Position numbers and translations under genes: made by a program. Of a DNA stretch of 64,000 nt, positions 7,996-16,478 are shown piece by piece. The notes under the pieces were generated by a model that saw nothing but the letters and a program-made list of their open reading frames with translations, was not told where the DNA came from and did no database searches. This DNA comes from an uncultured Lachnospiraceae bacterium (lineage in GTDB: Bacteria > Bacillota > Clostridia > Lachnospirales > Lachnospiraceae). Numbering within the stretch: position 1 is the stretch's first letter; each line of letters starts with the position of its first letter. The DNA is taken from NCBI GenBank assembly GCA_902802515.1, contig CADCMM010000004.1:1-64000 (forward strand), read 5' to 3'.

Positions 7996-9198
7996 TTATT
8001 TCTTACGGGTGCGTACATCAAATGCCACAGCCAGAATGAAGATGATACCTTTTACAATATACTGGTAGGAAATATCAACCTTCATAAGGTTCATGCCGTT
8101 TGTCAGAGACATGATAACGAACGTACCGATGATCGCATTTGTAACCTTACCAACACCACCGCTGACCGCAGTACCGCCAATGTAGGAAGATGCGATAGCA
8201 TCCATCTCAAATGCATTACCTGCAGTCGGTGTAGCGGAGGACAGACGGGAAGCATACAGGATACCGGATACTGCTGCCAGGAAAGACATAGAGCAGAATG
8301 CAAACAACGTAACTTTCTTTACGTCTACGCCGGACAGCTCTGCAGCCTGGTCATTTCCGCCAATGCCATAGATATAACGACCCAATTTTGTCTTATTCAG
8401 CATAAAGGTATAAATCGCCAGGATAACCGCAACAATTACTGCGCTCCAGGGAATACCCTTATAATCTGCCAGCACATAGAACACCAACAGGATCACTGCG
8501 GAAGCCAGCACCAGACCCGTAACGAAGATGGGAGTGGAAATCACTTCAAACTCATATTTCTGTTTGCTTCTGCGGTTTTTAATCTGTGATACGATCACAA
8601 GTGCCACTGCAATAACACCAACGATCATGGTCACCAGATGCAGTCCAGTTTCATTGGGGATATCCGGGATAAAGCCCTGGCACAGAGCCAGGAAGCCTTT
8701 CTGGCTGATTACGATGGTTCCGGTCTTTGCCAGCGAAAGAGACAGCAGACCACGGAAAATGAACATACCTGCCAGCGTCATAACGAAAGCCGGAACACCC
8801 ACGCGGGTGATGACAGTACCCTGGTAAACACCAATAGCCAGTCCCATAAGCAGCACAATGAGGATCGCCAGCCACTGATTCATTCCATAACGCTGCATCA
8901 GAATAGCTGCTACCGCACCGGAAAGACCAGCCACATATCCTACGGACAGGTCAATGTGCTTCAAAATCAGGATCAATGTCATACCAATGGCTAATACTGC
9001 CACATATGCCGCCTGGTTAAACAGGTTTGAAATGTTGGAGGCCTTGAAGAAGCTTCCCTTCATGAAGTTTCCGCCGCCCGACCAAATCTGAAAGACAACC
9101 ATAATGATAACCAGTGCAATGTACATCATGTAGCTTTTGAGATTGTTTTTTAAAAAAGCAGCAAACTCTGCACCGGTGGATTTATTACTCTTTTCCAT
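7996..9198 (-). CDS. mmsB: Multiple-sugar ABC transporter permease (MmsB/GguB type)
   Basis: Inner-membrane permease, 400 aa, of the BPD_transp_2 (RbsC/XylH-like) family with about ten or eleven hydrophobic segments. The family motif near helix 3 (LILILKHIDLSVGYVAGLSG), VPAFVMTLAGMFIFRGL and the late GGTAVSGGVGKVTNAIIG are visible. It lies last in an operon chvE-mmsA-mmsB, separated from mmsA by 13 bases, and is followed by a strong terminator. The GguB-like assignment comes from its partner binding protein. Xylose (XylH) import is the main alternative. Confidence 0.9.
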   Translation of the reverse strand: MEKSNKSTGAEFAAFLKNNLKSYMMYIALVIIMVVFQIWSGGGNFMKGSFFKASNISNLFNQAAYVAVLAIGMTLILILKHIDLSVGYVAGLSGAVAAILMQRYGMNQWLAILIVLLMGLAIGVYQGTVITRVGVPAFVMTLAGMFIFRGLLSLSLAKTGTIVISQKGFLALCQGFIPDIPNETGLHLVTMIVGVIAVALVIVSQIKNRRSKQKYEFEVISTPIFVTGLVLASAVILLVFYVLADYKGIPWSAVIVAVILAIYTFMLNKTKLGRYIYGIGGNDQAAELSGVDVKKVTLFAFCSMSFLAAVSGILYASRLSSATPTAGNAFEMDAIASSYIGGTAVSGGVGKVTNAIIGTFVIMSLTNGMNLMKVDISYQYIVKGIIFILAVAFDVRTRKK

Positions 9199-9211
9199 TT
9201 TCTATTCTCCT

Positions 9212-10744
9212 TTAGTTACTGTTGATCGCCATCTTCATAACTTTTTCTTCAGTGGCCTCAGCTCCATCCAACTCTCCGGTAATATGACCCTCGCTCATAA
9301 CATATAGACGGTCTGACATGCCTAATACCTCCGGCAATTCGGAAGAGATCATGATAATGCTCATACCTTCCTCCACCATCTTATTCATGAGGGAGTAAAT
9401 CTCATATTTCGCTCCGACATCGATGCCTCGCGTCGGTTCATCCAGAATCAATACCTTTGGAGCAACGAACAGCCATTTAGCGATCTGAACTTTCTGTTGG
9501 TTACCACCGGACAGATTAACCGTCTTCTGCTCAATGGACGGAGCTTTGATGTTAATCTCATCCTTGTAGCGGTTTGCAACAACAATCTCTTTGTTCTCGT
9601 CAATAATCACGCCCTGCACCAACGCATCCAGATTGGCCAGTGTAATATTATACCGGATATCCTGGATCAACACCAGGCCATTTCCCTTTCGATCCTCTGT
9701 AACGTAAGCCAGACCGTGCTCAATGGCGTCATGCGGATTTTTGAAGAAATGAGATTTTCCGTCCATCACTACTTCACCGGACTTAATCTTGTAATTATAA
9801 GGATTTCCGAAAATAGAGAGGGCACACTCAGTACGTCCGGCGCCCATCAATCCCTGCAGTCCTACGATCTCTCCGCGCCGCACATTCAGGTTGACATCGT
9901 GCAAAATCTCCCGTCCTGTATTCGGATCTTCCACTGTCAGGTGCTTTATTTCAAACATAACATCACCGATCTTTTTCTCGGTGCGCTTGGGATATACATC
10001 GTCAATCGTCCGACCCACCATGTTACGAATGATGTTTGCTTCTGAGATGTCATCCTTCTTCGCATCCAGAGAACAGATCGTGGAACCGTCCCTGAGTACC
10101 GTAATGGTATCTGCGATGGCGGTCACCTCCCGCAGCTTATGGGAGATCATAATACAGGTGATACCGGATTCCTTTAATTCACGCATCAGTTTCAGAAGGT
10201 TCTGGCTATCATCCTCATTCAGTGATGAAGTAGGTTCATCGAAAATGATGAGTTTACAATTCTTGGAAAGCGCTTTGGCAATTTCCACCAGCTGCTGATT
10301 TCCGGTATTCAACCGTTTTATCGGGATAGACGGGTCAACATGAAGTCGAACCTTATCCAGCATTTTCTTTGACTGAACGATTGTCTCATTCCAGTCAATC
10401 TGTTTGCCATTCATAATTTCATGGCCAAAATAAATATTCTCATAAATAGGCAATTCGGGGAACAGCGCCAGTTCCTGATAGATAATGGCAATTCCCTTCG
10501 CCTCACTGTCCGCAATATTGTGGAATTTCTGTACTTCGCCCTCATATACAATATCACCGGTGTAAGTACCGTATTTCCATACACCGGAGAGGACTTTCAT
10601 CAGCGTCGATTTACCGGCGCCGTTTTCACCGACCAGGCAGTGGATCTCGCCCCGGCGCACCTTGAAGTTCACGTTGCTCAGCGCTTTCACGCCAGGGAAC
10701 TCTTTGGTGATGTTTTTCATTTCAAGGATATAATTGTTATCCAT
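9212..10744 (-). CDS. mmsA: Multiple-sugar ABC transporter ATPase with two ABC domains (MmsA/GguA type)
   Basis: Tandem-ABC ATPase of 510 aa, as in RbsA/MglA/XylG. Domain 1 has Walker A GENGAGKST, LNTGNQQL in the signature position and Walker B LIIFDEPTSSL. Domain 2 has a degenerate Walker A (GLMGAGRTE), signature LSGGNQQKV and Walker B VLILDEPTRGID. The second site is typically catalytically weak in this family. The start is the ATG at 10744 with AGGAG seven bases upstream. A longer in-frame reading to 10798 passes through the intercistronic hairpin and is not used. Confidence 0.92.
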   Translation of the reverse strand: MDNNYILEMKNITKEFPGVKALSNVNFKVRRGEIHCLVGENGAGKSTLMKVLSGVWKYGTYTGDIVYEGEVQKFHNIADSEAKGIAIIYQELALFPELPIYENIYFGHEIMNGKQIDWNETIVQSKKMLDKVRLHVDPSIPIKRLNTGNQQLVEIAKALSKNCKLIIFDEPTSSLNEDDSQNLLKLMRELKESGITCIMISHKLREVTAIADTITVLRDGSTICSLDAKKDDISEANIIRNMVGRTIDDVYPKRTEKKIGDVMFEIKHLTVEDPNTGREILHDVNLNVRRGEIVGLQGLMGAGRTECALSIFGNPYNYKIKSGEVVMDGKSHFFKNPHDAIEHGLAYVTEDRKGNGLVLIQDIRYNITLANLDALVQGVIIDENKEIVVANRYKDEINIKAPSIEQKTVNLSGGNQQKVQIAKWLFVAPKVLILDEPTRGIDVGAKYEIYSLMNKMVEEGMSIIMISSELPEVLGMSDRLYVMSEGHITGELDGAEATEEKVMKMAINSN

Positions 10745-10768
10745 GTCTTCGCTCCTATAATAACAGCC

Positions 10769-10792
10769 GACCCTGCGGCTAAGCGCAGGGTC
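10769..10792 (-). terminator. Intercistronic stem-loop between chvE and mmsA
   Basis: Perfect 9-bp stem GACCCTGCG/CGCAGGGTC with a 6-base loop and no T run. As at oppA-oppB, it sits right after a solute-binding-protein gene. It probably stabilises chvE mRNA or lowers read-through into mmsAB. Confidence 0.55.
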
Positions 10793-10814
10793 AGGCATGG
10801 AGATGATCTAATTC

Positions 10815-11906
10815 TTATTCAGCTCCGTCGATTGCTTCCTGGGAGAAGTTACCTGCTTCGATCAGCTCACCAAGGTTGTCAGCAGTAATAACAGTAACAG
10901 CTTCTTCAACAGAAGGAACGTCGATTACCTGGTTGTTGTAAACAGCGTCAGTCTCAACGTCTTCGCCAGCAAGGATAGCACTTACCAGTGCGGAAGTGGT
11001 CTCAGCCAGAGTAGCGGTGTTTTTCCAAACGGTCATGCTCTGTTTTCCATCCTGGATGTATTTCAGGGAAGCGTTCTCAGCATCCTGTCCAGTGATAACA
11101 TAGCTGGTTACGTCTGCATCATCTGTGAAAGCGTCTGCGATAGCACGAGCGGTACCATCGTTCGGAGCCAGGATAGCAACATCACCCTTAGCATCTGCGT
11201 CAGCAGCTACCAGGTTTCCTTCTGCCAGAGTCTTGGCAACGGCAAAATCCCAGTTGGTGGTGATGGTTCCAAGGATATCAGCCAGAGCATCATGATCTGC
11301 GTCAACATCCAGAACAGTTCCTACATACTCTTCGATAGCCGGGCAGTTCTCAACTACGAACTGACCATTTGCAACTGCTTCACTCAGTACAGACCAAGCG
11401 CCTGCGAAGAAGATGAATGCGTTGTTATCGGTAACAGCGCCGGAGTACAAATACAGAGGAACATCAGTCTGTCCTTCATAAGCATCGATCAGGAACTGAC
11501 CCTGAGCAACACCAACTGCGAAAGAGTTGAATGTTACATAGTAGTCAACTGCATCGGTACCTGTGATCAGACGGTCATAGCAAACAACCGTAACGCCTGC
11601 ATCTTTTGCTTTCTGAACAGCTGCACCTGCTGCTGCTGCATCCTGTGCGCAGATAACCAGAACTTCGATACCATCTTCGATCAGAGACTCAACGTTCGTC
11701 AACTCTGTAGCGGAAGAACCCTGAGAGAAAAGAACGTCTGAGGTGAAACCTGCCTCATCAAGAACTGCTTCAAAAGAAGCCTGATCCTGCAGCCATCTCG
11801 GCTCATCCTTTGTCGGAAGAACGATACCTACCTGTGCTGCGCTTGCAGCCATAGCAGAGCTAAATACCATAGCTGTTGCAAGAGCTGTTGCAATAAGTTT
11901 TTTCAT
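10815..11906 (-). CDS. chvE: Periplasmic-type sugar-binding protein, ChvE family, no lipobox
   Basis: Extracellular binding protein of 363 aa, family Peripla_BP_4. A signal peptide (MKKLIATALATAMVFSSA, AxA cleavage) is followed by VGIVLPTKDEPRW, EVLVICAQDAAAAG, YDRLITGTDAVDYYVTF and VTSYVITGQDAENASLKYI. The YDRLI and VDYY(A/V)TFD-like blocks are characteristic of the ChvE multiple-monosaccharide binding proteins that work with GguAB. There is no Cys after the signal helix. The ribosome site is GGAGGG. First gene of the sugar import operon, or second if the small membrane gene upstream is co-transcribed. Confidence 0.9.
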   Translation of the reverse strand: MKKLIATALATAMVFSSAMAASAAQVGIVLPTKDEPRWLQDQASFEAVLDEAGFTSDVLFSQGSSATELTNVESLIEDGIEVLVICAQDAAAAGAAVQKAKDAGVTVVCYDRLITGTDAVDYYVTFNSFAVGVAQGQFLIDAYEGQTDVPLYLYSGAVTDNNAFIFFAGAWSVLSEAVANGQFVVENCPAIEEYVGTVLDVDADHDALADILGTITTNWDFAVAKTLAEGNLVAADADAKGDVAILAPNDGTARAIADAFTDDADVTSYVITGQDAENASLKYIQDGKQSMTVWKNTATLAETTSALVSAILAGEDVETDAVYNNQVIDVPSVEEAVTVITADNLGELIEAGNFSQEAIDGAE

Positions 11907-11959
11907 GTTACTAACCCTCCATAAAATTTTTATTTATTCAACGGGTCATCCCGCGAATA

Positions 11960-12268
11960 TCAAACTTCATCGACGCTTTCTTCTTTCTCCGCGTCGTACA
12001 CCGGATCTATGTCTTCCGGCTGTTTATCCGTTTCAAGCACTTCTCTGTAATGACGGCCGACAAAAGCAAACATGCCAAGTGCCAGCATAACTACTGCTGC
12101 GACGGCAAACAAAACACTGAAAGCATACACTAAAGCAGTATTGACCTCAGATTCCGAAACACCGCCAACCATTTCAGATACCATATAAAGCAGATACCCT
12201 CCAACCATCAACATAAGAATATAGGACGATTTGGAGCGCCGCTCCATCCAACTGGTCAATTTCTTCAT
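11960..12268 (-). CDS. Small membrane protein of unknown function, 102 aa
   Basis: Two predicted membrane helices (YILMLMVGGYLLYMVSEMVG and ALVYAFSVLFAVAAVVMLAL), then an acidic tail ending EKEESVDEV. The N-terminus is basic. The gene has a GGAGG ribosome site and ends 53 bases before chvE on the same strand, so it is probably co-transcribed with the sugar importer. I do not recognise a named family. An accessory or leader membrane protein of the operon is possible. Confidence 0.7.
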   Translation of the reverse strand: MKKLTSWMERRSKSSYILMLMVGGYLLYMVSEMVGGVSESEVNTALVYAFSVLFAVAAVVMLALGMFAFVGRHYREVLETDKQPEDIDPVYDAEKEESVDEV

Positions 12269-12433
12269 GTCTTGCCTCCAACTGGTAACAGTGTATCACA
12301 TCCACAGGCGTTGGAAAATAGAAAATATTTAATTTAACCCCTGTCATTTTTACTTTTTGCAGTGCTTTGCACAAAAAAAGCAGGACAAAATTGTTTTTTT
12401 GCGTCAAATTCATCAAAAATTTCCTATTTACAT

Positions 12434-12548
12434 CCCCTGAGCCAAGTACTTTGCGCAAAGGCAGTCTATGAGCATTTATGGTCATAGACTGTATTTGCGC
12501 AAAAGGATTTGGCGAAGCCAAATTAGCGATAAATTGCGAAGCAATTTA
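12434..12548. repeat. Cluster of intergenic hairpins
   Basis: Successive dyads lie in this non-coding stretch: TTTGCGCAAA (12450s) with a second copy near 12495, enclosing CAGTCTATG/CATAGACTG; then GGATTTGGC-gaa-GCCAAATT; then AAATTGC-gaa-GCAATTT. The first bases (CCCCTGAGCCAAG, 12434-12446) are the inverse of the tandem unit that follows, so the whole 12434-12655 block can fold back on itself. The rest of 12269-12745 holds only the LysR promoter. Confidence 0.75.
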
Positions 12549-12655
12549 GAGCTTGGCTCAGGGATTTATACGAGCTTGGCTCAGGGATTTATACGAGCTT
12601 GGCTCAGGGATTTATATGAGCTTGGCTCAGGGATTTATATGAGCTTGGCTCAGGG
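12549..12655. repeat. Tandem repeat, period 23 bp, four full copies plus 15 bases
   Basis: Units start at 12549, 12572, 12595, 12618 and 12641. Each begins GAGCTTGGCTCAGGG and ends ATTTATAC or ATTTATAT. The last copy stops after the first 15 bases. Each unit contains the short dyad GAGC-TTG-GCTC. There are no unique spacers, so this is not a CRISPR array. Confidence 0.92.
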
Positions 12656-12672
12656 GCTTAGCTCAATTTCAT

Positions 12673-12701
12673 TTGACTTACAGAAATCAGTCGTGTTATC
12701 T
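12673..12701 (+). promoter_or_regulatory. Candidate promoter of the LysR gene
   Basis: TTGACT (12673-12678), 17 bases, TTATCT (12696-12701). It starts 18 bases after the tandem array and gives a leader of about 38 bases. The -10 matches consensus in four of six positions. A nearer TATAAT at 12728 would leave almost no leader. Confidence 0.45.
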
Positions 12702-12745
12702 TAAAATCAAGCATCACAATTCTATATTATAATAAGGAAAGATCT

Positions 12746-13657
12746 ATGACACTGACACAGTTAAAATACGCCACTGCCGTTGCCAGGGCCAGTTCTATGA
12801 ACGAAGCGGCCCGCACCCTGTTTATCTCACAGCCCAGCCTTTCCACTGCCATCAAAGAACTCGAAGACGAAATCGGCGTGGAACTGTTCCGACGCACCAA
12901 CCGCGGGATCTCTGTCACTCCGGAGGGCGAAGAGTTTCTCGCTTACGCCAGGCAGATCGTCGAGCAATATGAACTCATCGAATCCAAGTACGTCTCAAGG
13001 GAACAGACGAAGAAAAAATTCAGCGTCTCAACCCAGCATTACACGTTTGCTGTGGACGCTTTCGTGGAAATGGTAAAACAGTTCGGGATGGATGAATACG
13101 AGTTTGCGATCCACGAAACGAGAACGTATGATGTGATAACCGACATAAAAAACTTCAAGAGCGAAATCGGCATCCTCTATCTCAATGATTTTAACCACAA
13201 GGTACTGACAAAACTGTTCCACGAGTTCAACCTGGAATTCCATGAACTGCTGCAGTGCAGCATCTATGTTTATATGTGGAAGGGACACCCTCTTGCGAAC
13301 CGCTGTGAAATTGCTCTGGAGGAACTTCGGGAGTATCCTTGTCTGTCTTTTGAACAGGGCAACAACAATTCTTTTTACTTTGCAGAGGAAGTTTTAAGCA
13401 CTTATGAGTACAAACGCCTGATCAAAGCCGATGACCGGGCCACAATGCTGAACCTGATGGTAGGCCTGAATGGTTATACACTCTGTTCCGGCATCATCTG
13501 TGAAAAACTCAATGGATCGGATTACTGCGCGGTCAGGCTGAAATCCGATGAGCTCATGACCATCGGTTATTTGGCCAGAAAAGGAGTCAATATCAGTGTT
13601 ATCGGACAAAAATACCTGGATGAAATCTCCAAATATAAAGATAAGGCGCTTCGATAA
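12746..13657 (+). CDS. LysR-family transcriptional regulator, probably of methionine transport
   Basis: DNA-binding regulator, 303 aa. The winged helix-turn-helix covers residues 1-60 (SSMNEAARTLFISQPSLSTA, then LEDEIGVELFRRTNRG). A LysR substrate-binding domain follows. It is co-oriented with metNIQ, 167 bases upstream. The metN promoter is followed by a palindrome of the T-N11-A type similar to the MET-box of the LysR-type MtaR/MetR regulators of streptococci. Control of metNIQ is an inference from position and site. The ribosome site is AAGGAAAG. Confidence 0.85.
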   Translation: MTLTQLKYATAVARASSMNEAARTLFISQPSLSTAIKELEDEIGVELFRRTNRGISVTPEGEEFLAYARQIVEQYELIESKYVSREQTKKKFSVSTQHYTFAVDAFVEMVKQFGMDEYEFAIHETRTYDVITDIKNFKSEIGILYLNDFNHKVLTKLFHEFNLEFHELLQCSIYVYMWKGHPLANRCEIALEELREYPCLSFEQGNNNSFYFAEEVLSTYEYKRLIKADDRATMLNLMVGLNGYTLCSGIICEKLNGSDYCAVRLKSDELMTIGYLARKGVNISVIGQKYLDEISKYKDKALR

Positions 13658-13677
13658 CTCCTTTCTCCCCGATTCAT

Positions 13678-13706
13678 TTGACGAATGAACCGAAATATGG
13701 TATAGT
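13678..13706 (+). promoter_or_regulatory. Sigma-A promoter of metNIQ
   Basis: TTGACG (13678-13683), 17 bases, TATAGT (13701-13706). It lies 20 bases after the LysR stop codon and implies a leader of about 110 bases. No SAM riboswitch or T-box could be recognised in that leader. Confidence 0.75.
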
Positions 13707-13709
13707 ATC

Positions 13710-13740
13710 AGCCGGTTATAGTTAAAATCTATAGCTGGCT
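13710..13740 (+). promoter_or_regulatory. MET-box-like palindromic operator
   Basis: Inverted repeat with 12-base arms (AGCCGGTTATAG / CTATAGCTGGCT) around TTAAAAT. The core TATAGTTAAAATCTATA (13717-13733) resembles the TATAGTT-N3-AACTATA MET-box bound by LysR-type MtaR. It lies at and just after the predicted transcription start, which would favour repression or roadblock rather than classical upstream activation. Confidence 0.55.
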
Positions 13741-13824
13741 GTACCTTTTATGAATTAACACATTTCATACAGAAATGATATAGTATTCCCTGTCGACATC
13801 ACAGAACCATAGAAAGGGTAAGAT

Positions 13825-14859
13825 ATGTCTGAAATCGTAGTTGAAAATCTATCAAAGACGTTCCTTTCAAAGGACGGAACAGTGGAGGCACTGAAAAATG
13901 TGAGCCTCCAGATAGAATCCGGTGACATATACGGCATCATCGGTATGTCCGGCGCAGGAAAAAGCACCCTGGTGCGCTGCATGAACTTCCTGGAAGCTCC
14001 TTCCGAAGGCCGGGTTCTGGTCAATGGAAAATCTCTGGGAGATTATTCCGAAAAAGAACTTCGCAAGCAAAGAGAAAGCATCGGCATGATCTTCCAGCAC
14101 TTTAATCTGCTGATGCAGAAATCTGTTTTGGAAAATGTATGCTTTCCGTTATACATACAGGGAAAGAAAAAGAACGCGGCGCATGCGCGGGCGCTGGAGC
14201 TGCTGGAGATCGTTGGTCTGAGCGAAAAGCAAAACGCCTATCCGGCCCAACTTTCCGGCGGTCAGAAGCAGCGTGTTGCCATCGCCAGAGCACTGGCCTG
14301 CGATCCAAAGATCCTGCTGTGTGATGAAGCTACCAGCGCGTTGGATCCTCAGACCACAGTTTCTATCCTGGAATTATTAAAAGACATTAACCGACGTTTT
14401 CACATTACTATCGTTGTTATTACTCACCAGATGTCGGTAGTGAGGGAAATCTGCAACCGGGTAGCCATCCTGAAGGACGGCGTCGTGGCTGATGAGGGTC
14501 TGGTTTCTGATATCTTTACCAACCCCAAATCGGCGGTAGCCAGAGAATTGATTTTGGGAGATTCTGGAAACGATCTTCGAACAAAGTCCTCAAACACTCC
14601 GGAAGAGATCCAGAGCGGAGAAAAAATCCGCATCGTCTTCTCCGAAAATTCCGCTTTTGAACCGGTGATCGCCAATCTGGTTCTGACCTTCGGCGAACCG
14701 GTAAACATTCTCAGGGCCGACACGAAAAACGTGGGCGGTGTAGCCAAGGGCGAAATGATCCTGGAATTTTTAAAGGGCAGCACTCAGACCGCAGAAATGA
14801 AACAGTATCTGCTCGACCATGGCCTGGCTGTAGGGGAGGTGACAGATTATGTGGAGTGA
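13825..14859 (+). CDS. metN: Methionine ABC transporter ATP-binding protein MetN
   Basis: ATPase of the D/L-methionine importer, 344 aa. Walker A GMSGAGKST, signature LSGGQKQR, Walker B ILLCDEATSALD, switch ITHQMSVV. After residue about 260 comes a NIL domain (IRIVFSENSAFEPVIANLVL, then GGVAKGEMILEF), which binds methionine and mediates trans-inhibition in this family. The gene overlaps metI by 11 bases. Confidence 0.95.
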   Translation: MSEIVVENLSKTFLSKDGTVEALKNVSLQIESGDIYGIIGMSGAGKSTLVRCMNFLEAPSEGRVLVNGKSLGDYSEKELRKQRESIGMIFQHFNLLMQKSVLENVCFPLYIQGKKKNAAHARALELLEIVGLSEKQNAYPAQLSGGQKQRVAIARALACDPKILLCDEATSALDPQTTVSILELLKDINRRFHITIVVITHQMSVVREICNRVAILKDGVVADEGLVSDIFTNPKSAVARELILGDSGNDLRTKSSNTPEEIQSGEKIRIVFSENSAFEPVIANLVLTFGEPVNILRADTKNVGGVAKGEMILEFLKGSTQTAEMKQYLLDHGLAVGEVTDYVE

Positions 14860-15508
14860 ACAGGTTATCAATATGATCATTAAGGGTATCGGTGAAACTC
14901 TGTATATGACGTTGGCCTCTACGTTTTTGGGATATCTGTTCGGCCTTCCCATGGGGATTCTTCTGACCGTCACCGATAAAGATGGATTAAAGCCCAATGC
15001 CCCAATCTATAAAATACTGGATGTGATCGCAAATATTGTAAGAAGCGTTCCGTTTTTGATTTTGCTGATCATGATCATTCCGTTCACCAGAATTGTAGCC
15101 GGAAAAAGCTACGGTTCCACAGCTACCATTGTTCCACTGACGGTGGCTGCTATTCCTTTTATCGCCCGCATGGTAGAGTCCTCGTTAAAAGAGGTAGACC
15201 CTGGCGTGATCGAAGCGGCACGATCCATGGGTGCAGGCACACTGCGCATCGTTTTCAAGGTAATGCTGGTGGAGGCCCGTACCTCCCTGATCGTCAACGG
15301 CACGATCGCTTTGGGAACTATCCTTGGCTACACGGCCATGTCCGGCGCGGTGGGCGGCGGTGGTCTGGGCGACATTGCAGTGCGCTACGGCTATCATCGC
15401 TGGCAGACCGATATCATGATCGTAACGGTTATCTTACTTATCATTCTGTTTCAGTTGTTCCAAACGATCGGCATGGCTATTGCCAATCGTTTAGATAAAA
15501 GAAAATAA
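14849..15508 (+). CDS. metI: Methionine ABC transporter permease MetI
   Basis: Permease of 219 aa with five membrane helices. The cytoplasmic coupling loop is recognisable at EAARSMGAGTLRIVFKVML, and the family stretch LGYTAMSGAVGGGGLGDIAV is present. Starts inside the end of metN and is followed 19 bases later by metQ with a GGAGG ribosome site. Confidence 0.95.
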   Translation: MWSEQVINMIIKGIGETLYMTLASTFLGYLFGLPMGILLTVTDKDGLKPNAPIYKILDVIANIVRSVPFLILLIMIIPFTRIVAGKSYGSTATIVPLTVAAIPFIARMVESSLKEVDPGVIEAARSMGAGTLRIVFKVMLVEARTSLIVNGTIALGTILGYTAMSGAVGGGGLGDIAVRYGYHRWQTDIMIVTVILLIILFQLFQTIGMAIANRLDKRK

Positions 15509-15527
15509 TCTTAAGGAGGAAAGAATT

Positions 15528-16373
15528 ATGAAAAAATTAACAGCAGCAGCATTGACCAGTGCTCTGGTTCTGAGCATGTTTGGCACCACCGCACTTGCAA
15601 ATGAAACCATCACAGTGGCGGCTTCCCCCACTCCCCACGCGGAGATCCTGGAGCAGGCAAAACCCCTTCTGGAAGAAAAGGGCTATGACCTGGAGGTCAC
15701 AGAATTCGATGACTATGTACTTCCGAACGAAGTAGTTGAGAGCGGCGAGTTCGACGCAAACTACTTCCAGCATATTCCTTATCTGGACAGCTTCAACGAG
15801 GAAAAAGGCACTCATCTGGTAAATGCAGGCGGCATCCACTATGAGCCTTTCGGTATTTATCCGGGAACCAAGTCAAGCCTGGATGATATTGCCGACGGAG
15901 ATACCATCGCTATCCCCAACGATACCACAAACGAAGCAAGAGCCCTTCTCCTTCTGCAGGACAACGGGATCCTCACACTGAAGGAAGGCGCAGGGCTGAC
16001 CGCTACGGTAAACGATATCGTAGAAAAAGCATACGATGTAGAAATCGTGGAAGTCGCTGCTGAGAACGTAGCTCGCTACGCAGATGAGACCGCTTATGTA
16101 GTGCTGAACGGTAACTATGCGCTTCAGGCTGGTTTCTCCGTTGGAAAGGACTCTCTGGCTTATGAGGCATCTGACTCTGAGGCTGCCAAGACTTATGTGA
16201 ACGTAATCGCCGTTTACGAAGGCAACGAAGATTCCGAGAAGATCCAGGCTCTGGTAGAGGTTCTGACATCCGATGAGATCGCAAACTTCATCAACGAGAC
16301 CTACGATGGTGCAGTGGTTCCTTTCGTAGAAAGTGCTGAGGAAGAAACCGAAGCTGTTACCGAGGCGGAATAA
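15528..16373 (+). CDS. metQ: Methionine-binding protein MetQ (NlpA family), no lipobox
   Basis: Solute-binding protein, 281 aa. Signal peptide MKKLTAAALTSALVLSMFG ends at an ALA cleavage site. The mature part starts with ETITVAASPTPHAEIL and continues with NYFQHIPYLDSFN, FGIYPG and IAIPNDTTNEARAL, all NlpA/MetQ signatures. The usual lipoprotein Cys is absent. The C-terminus is a short Glu/Thr/Ala-rich tail. Last gene of metNIQ, followed by a bidirectional terminator. Confidence 0.94.
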   Translation: MKKLTAAALTSALVLSMFGTTALANETITVAASPTPHAEILEQAKPLLEEKGYDLEVTEFDDYVLPNEVVESGEFDANYFQHIPYLDSFNEEKGTHLVNAGGIHYEPFGIYPGTKSSLDDIADGDTIAIPNDTTNEARALLLLQDNGILTLKEGAGLTATVNDIVEKAYDVEIVEVAAENVARYADETAYVVLNGNYALQAGFSVGKDSLAYEASDSEAAKTYVNVIAVYEGNEDSEKIQALVEVLTSDEIANFINETYDGAVVPFVESAEEETEAVTEAE

Positions 16374-16394
16374 ACAGAATTTCGGTGAAAAAAT

Positions 16395-16460
16395 GAGGCT
16401 GTCTCTCTAAGCAGATTAATTGTATAAAATATACAATGAAATGCTTAGAGCGACAGCCTC
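16395..16460. terminator. Bidirectional terminator between metQ and the lipid kinase
   Basis: GAGGCTGTC-TCTCTAAGCA pairs with TGCTTAGAG-CGACAGCCTC, with an inner dyad ATTGTATA/TATACAAT. A-rich sequence precedes it and TTAAAAT follows, so it can serve the two convergent operons. Confidence 0.85.
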
Positions 16461-16478
16461 TTAAAATGTTAAAATGAT

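Noticed and set aside
12549..12655. Possible CRISPR array
   Set aside because: The repeats are directly adjacent (23-bp period) with no variable spacers and no cas genes.
13707..13824. SAM riboswitch or T-box before metN
   Set aside because: None of the conserved S-box or T-box blocks could be found. The leader holds only the MET-box-like dyad.
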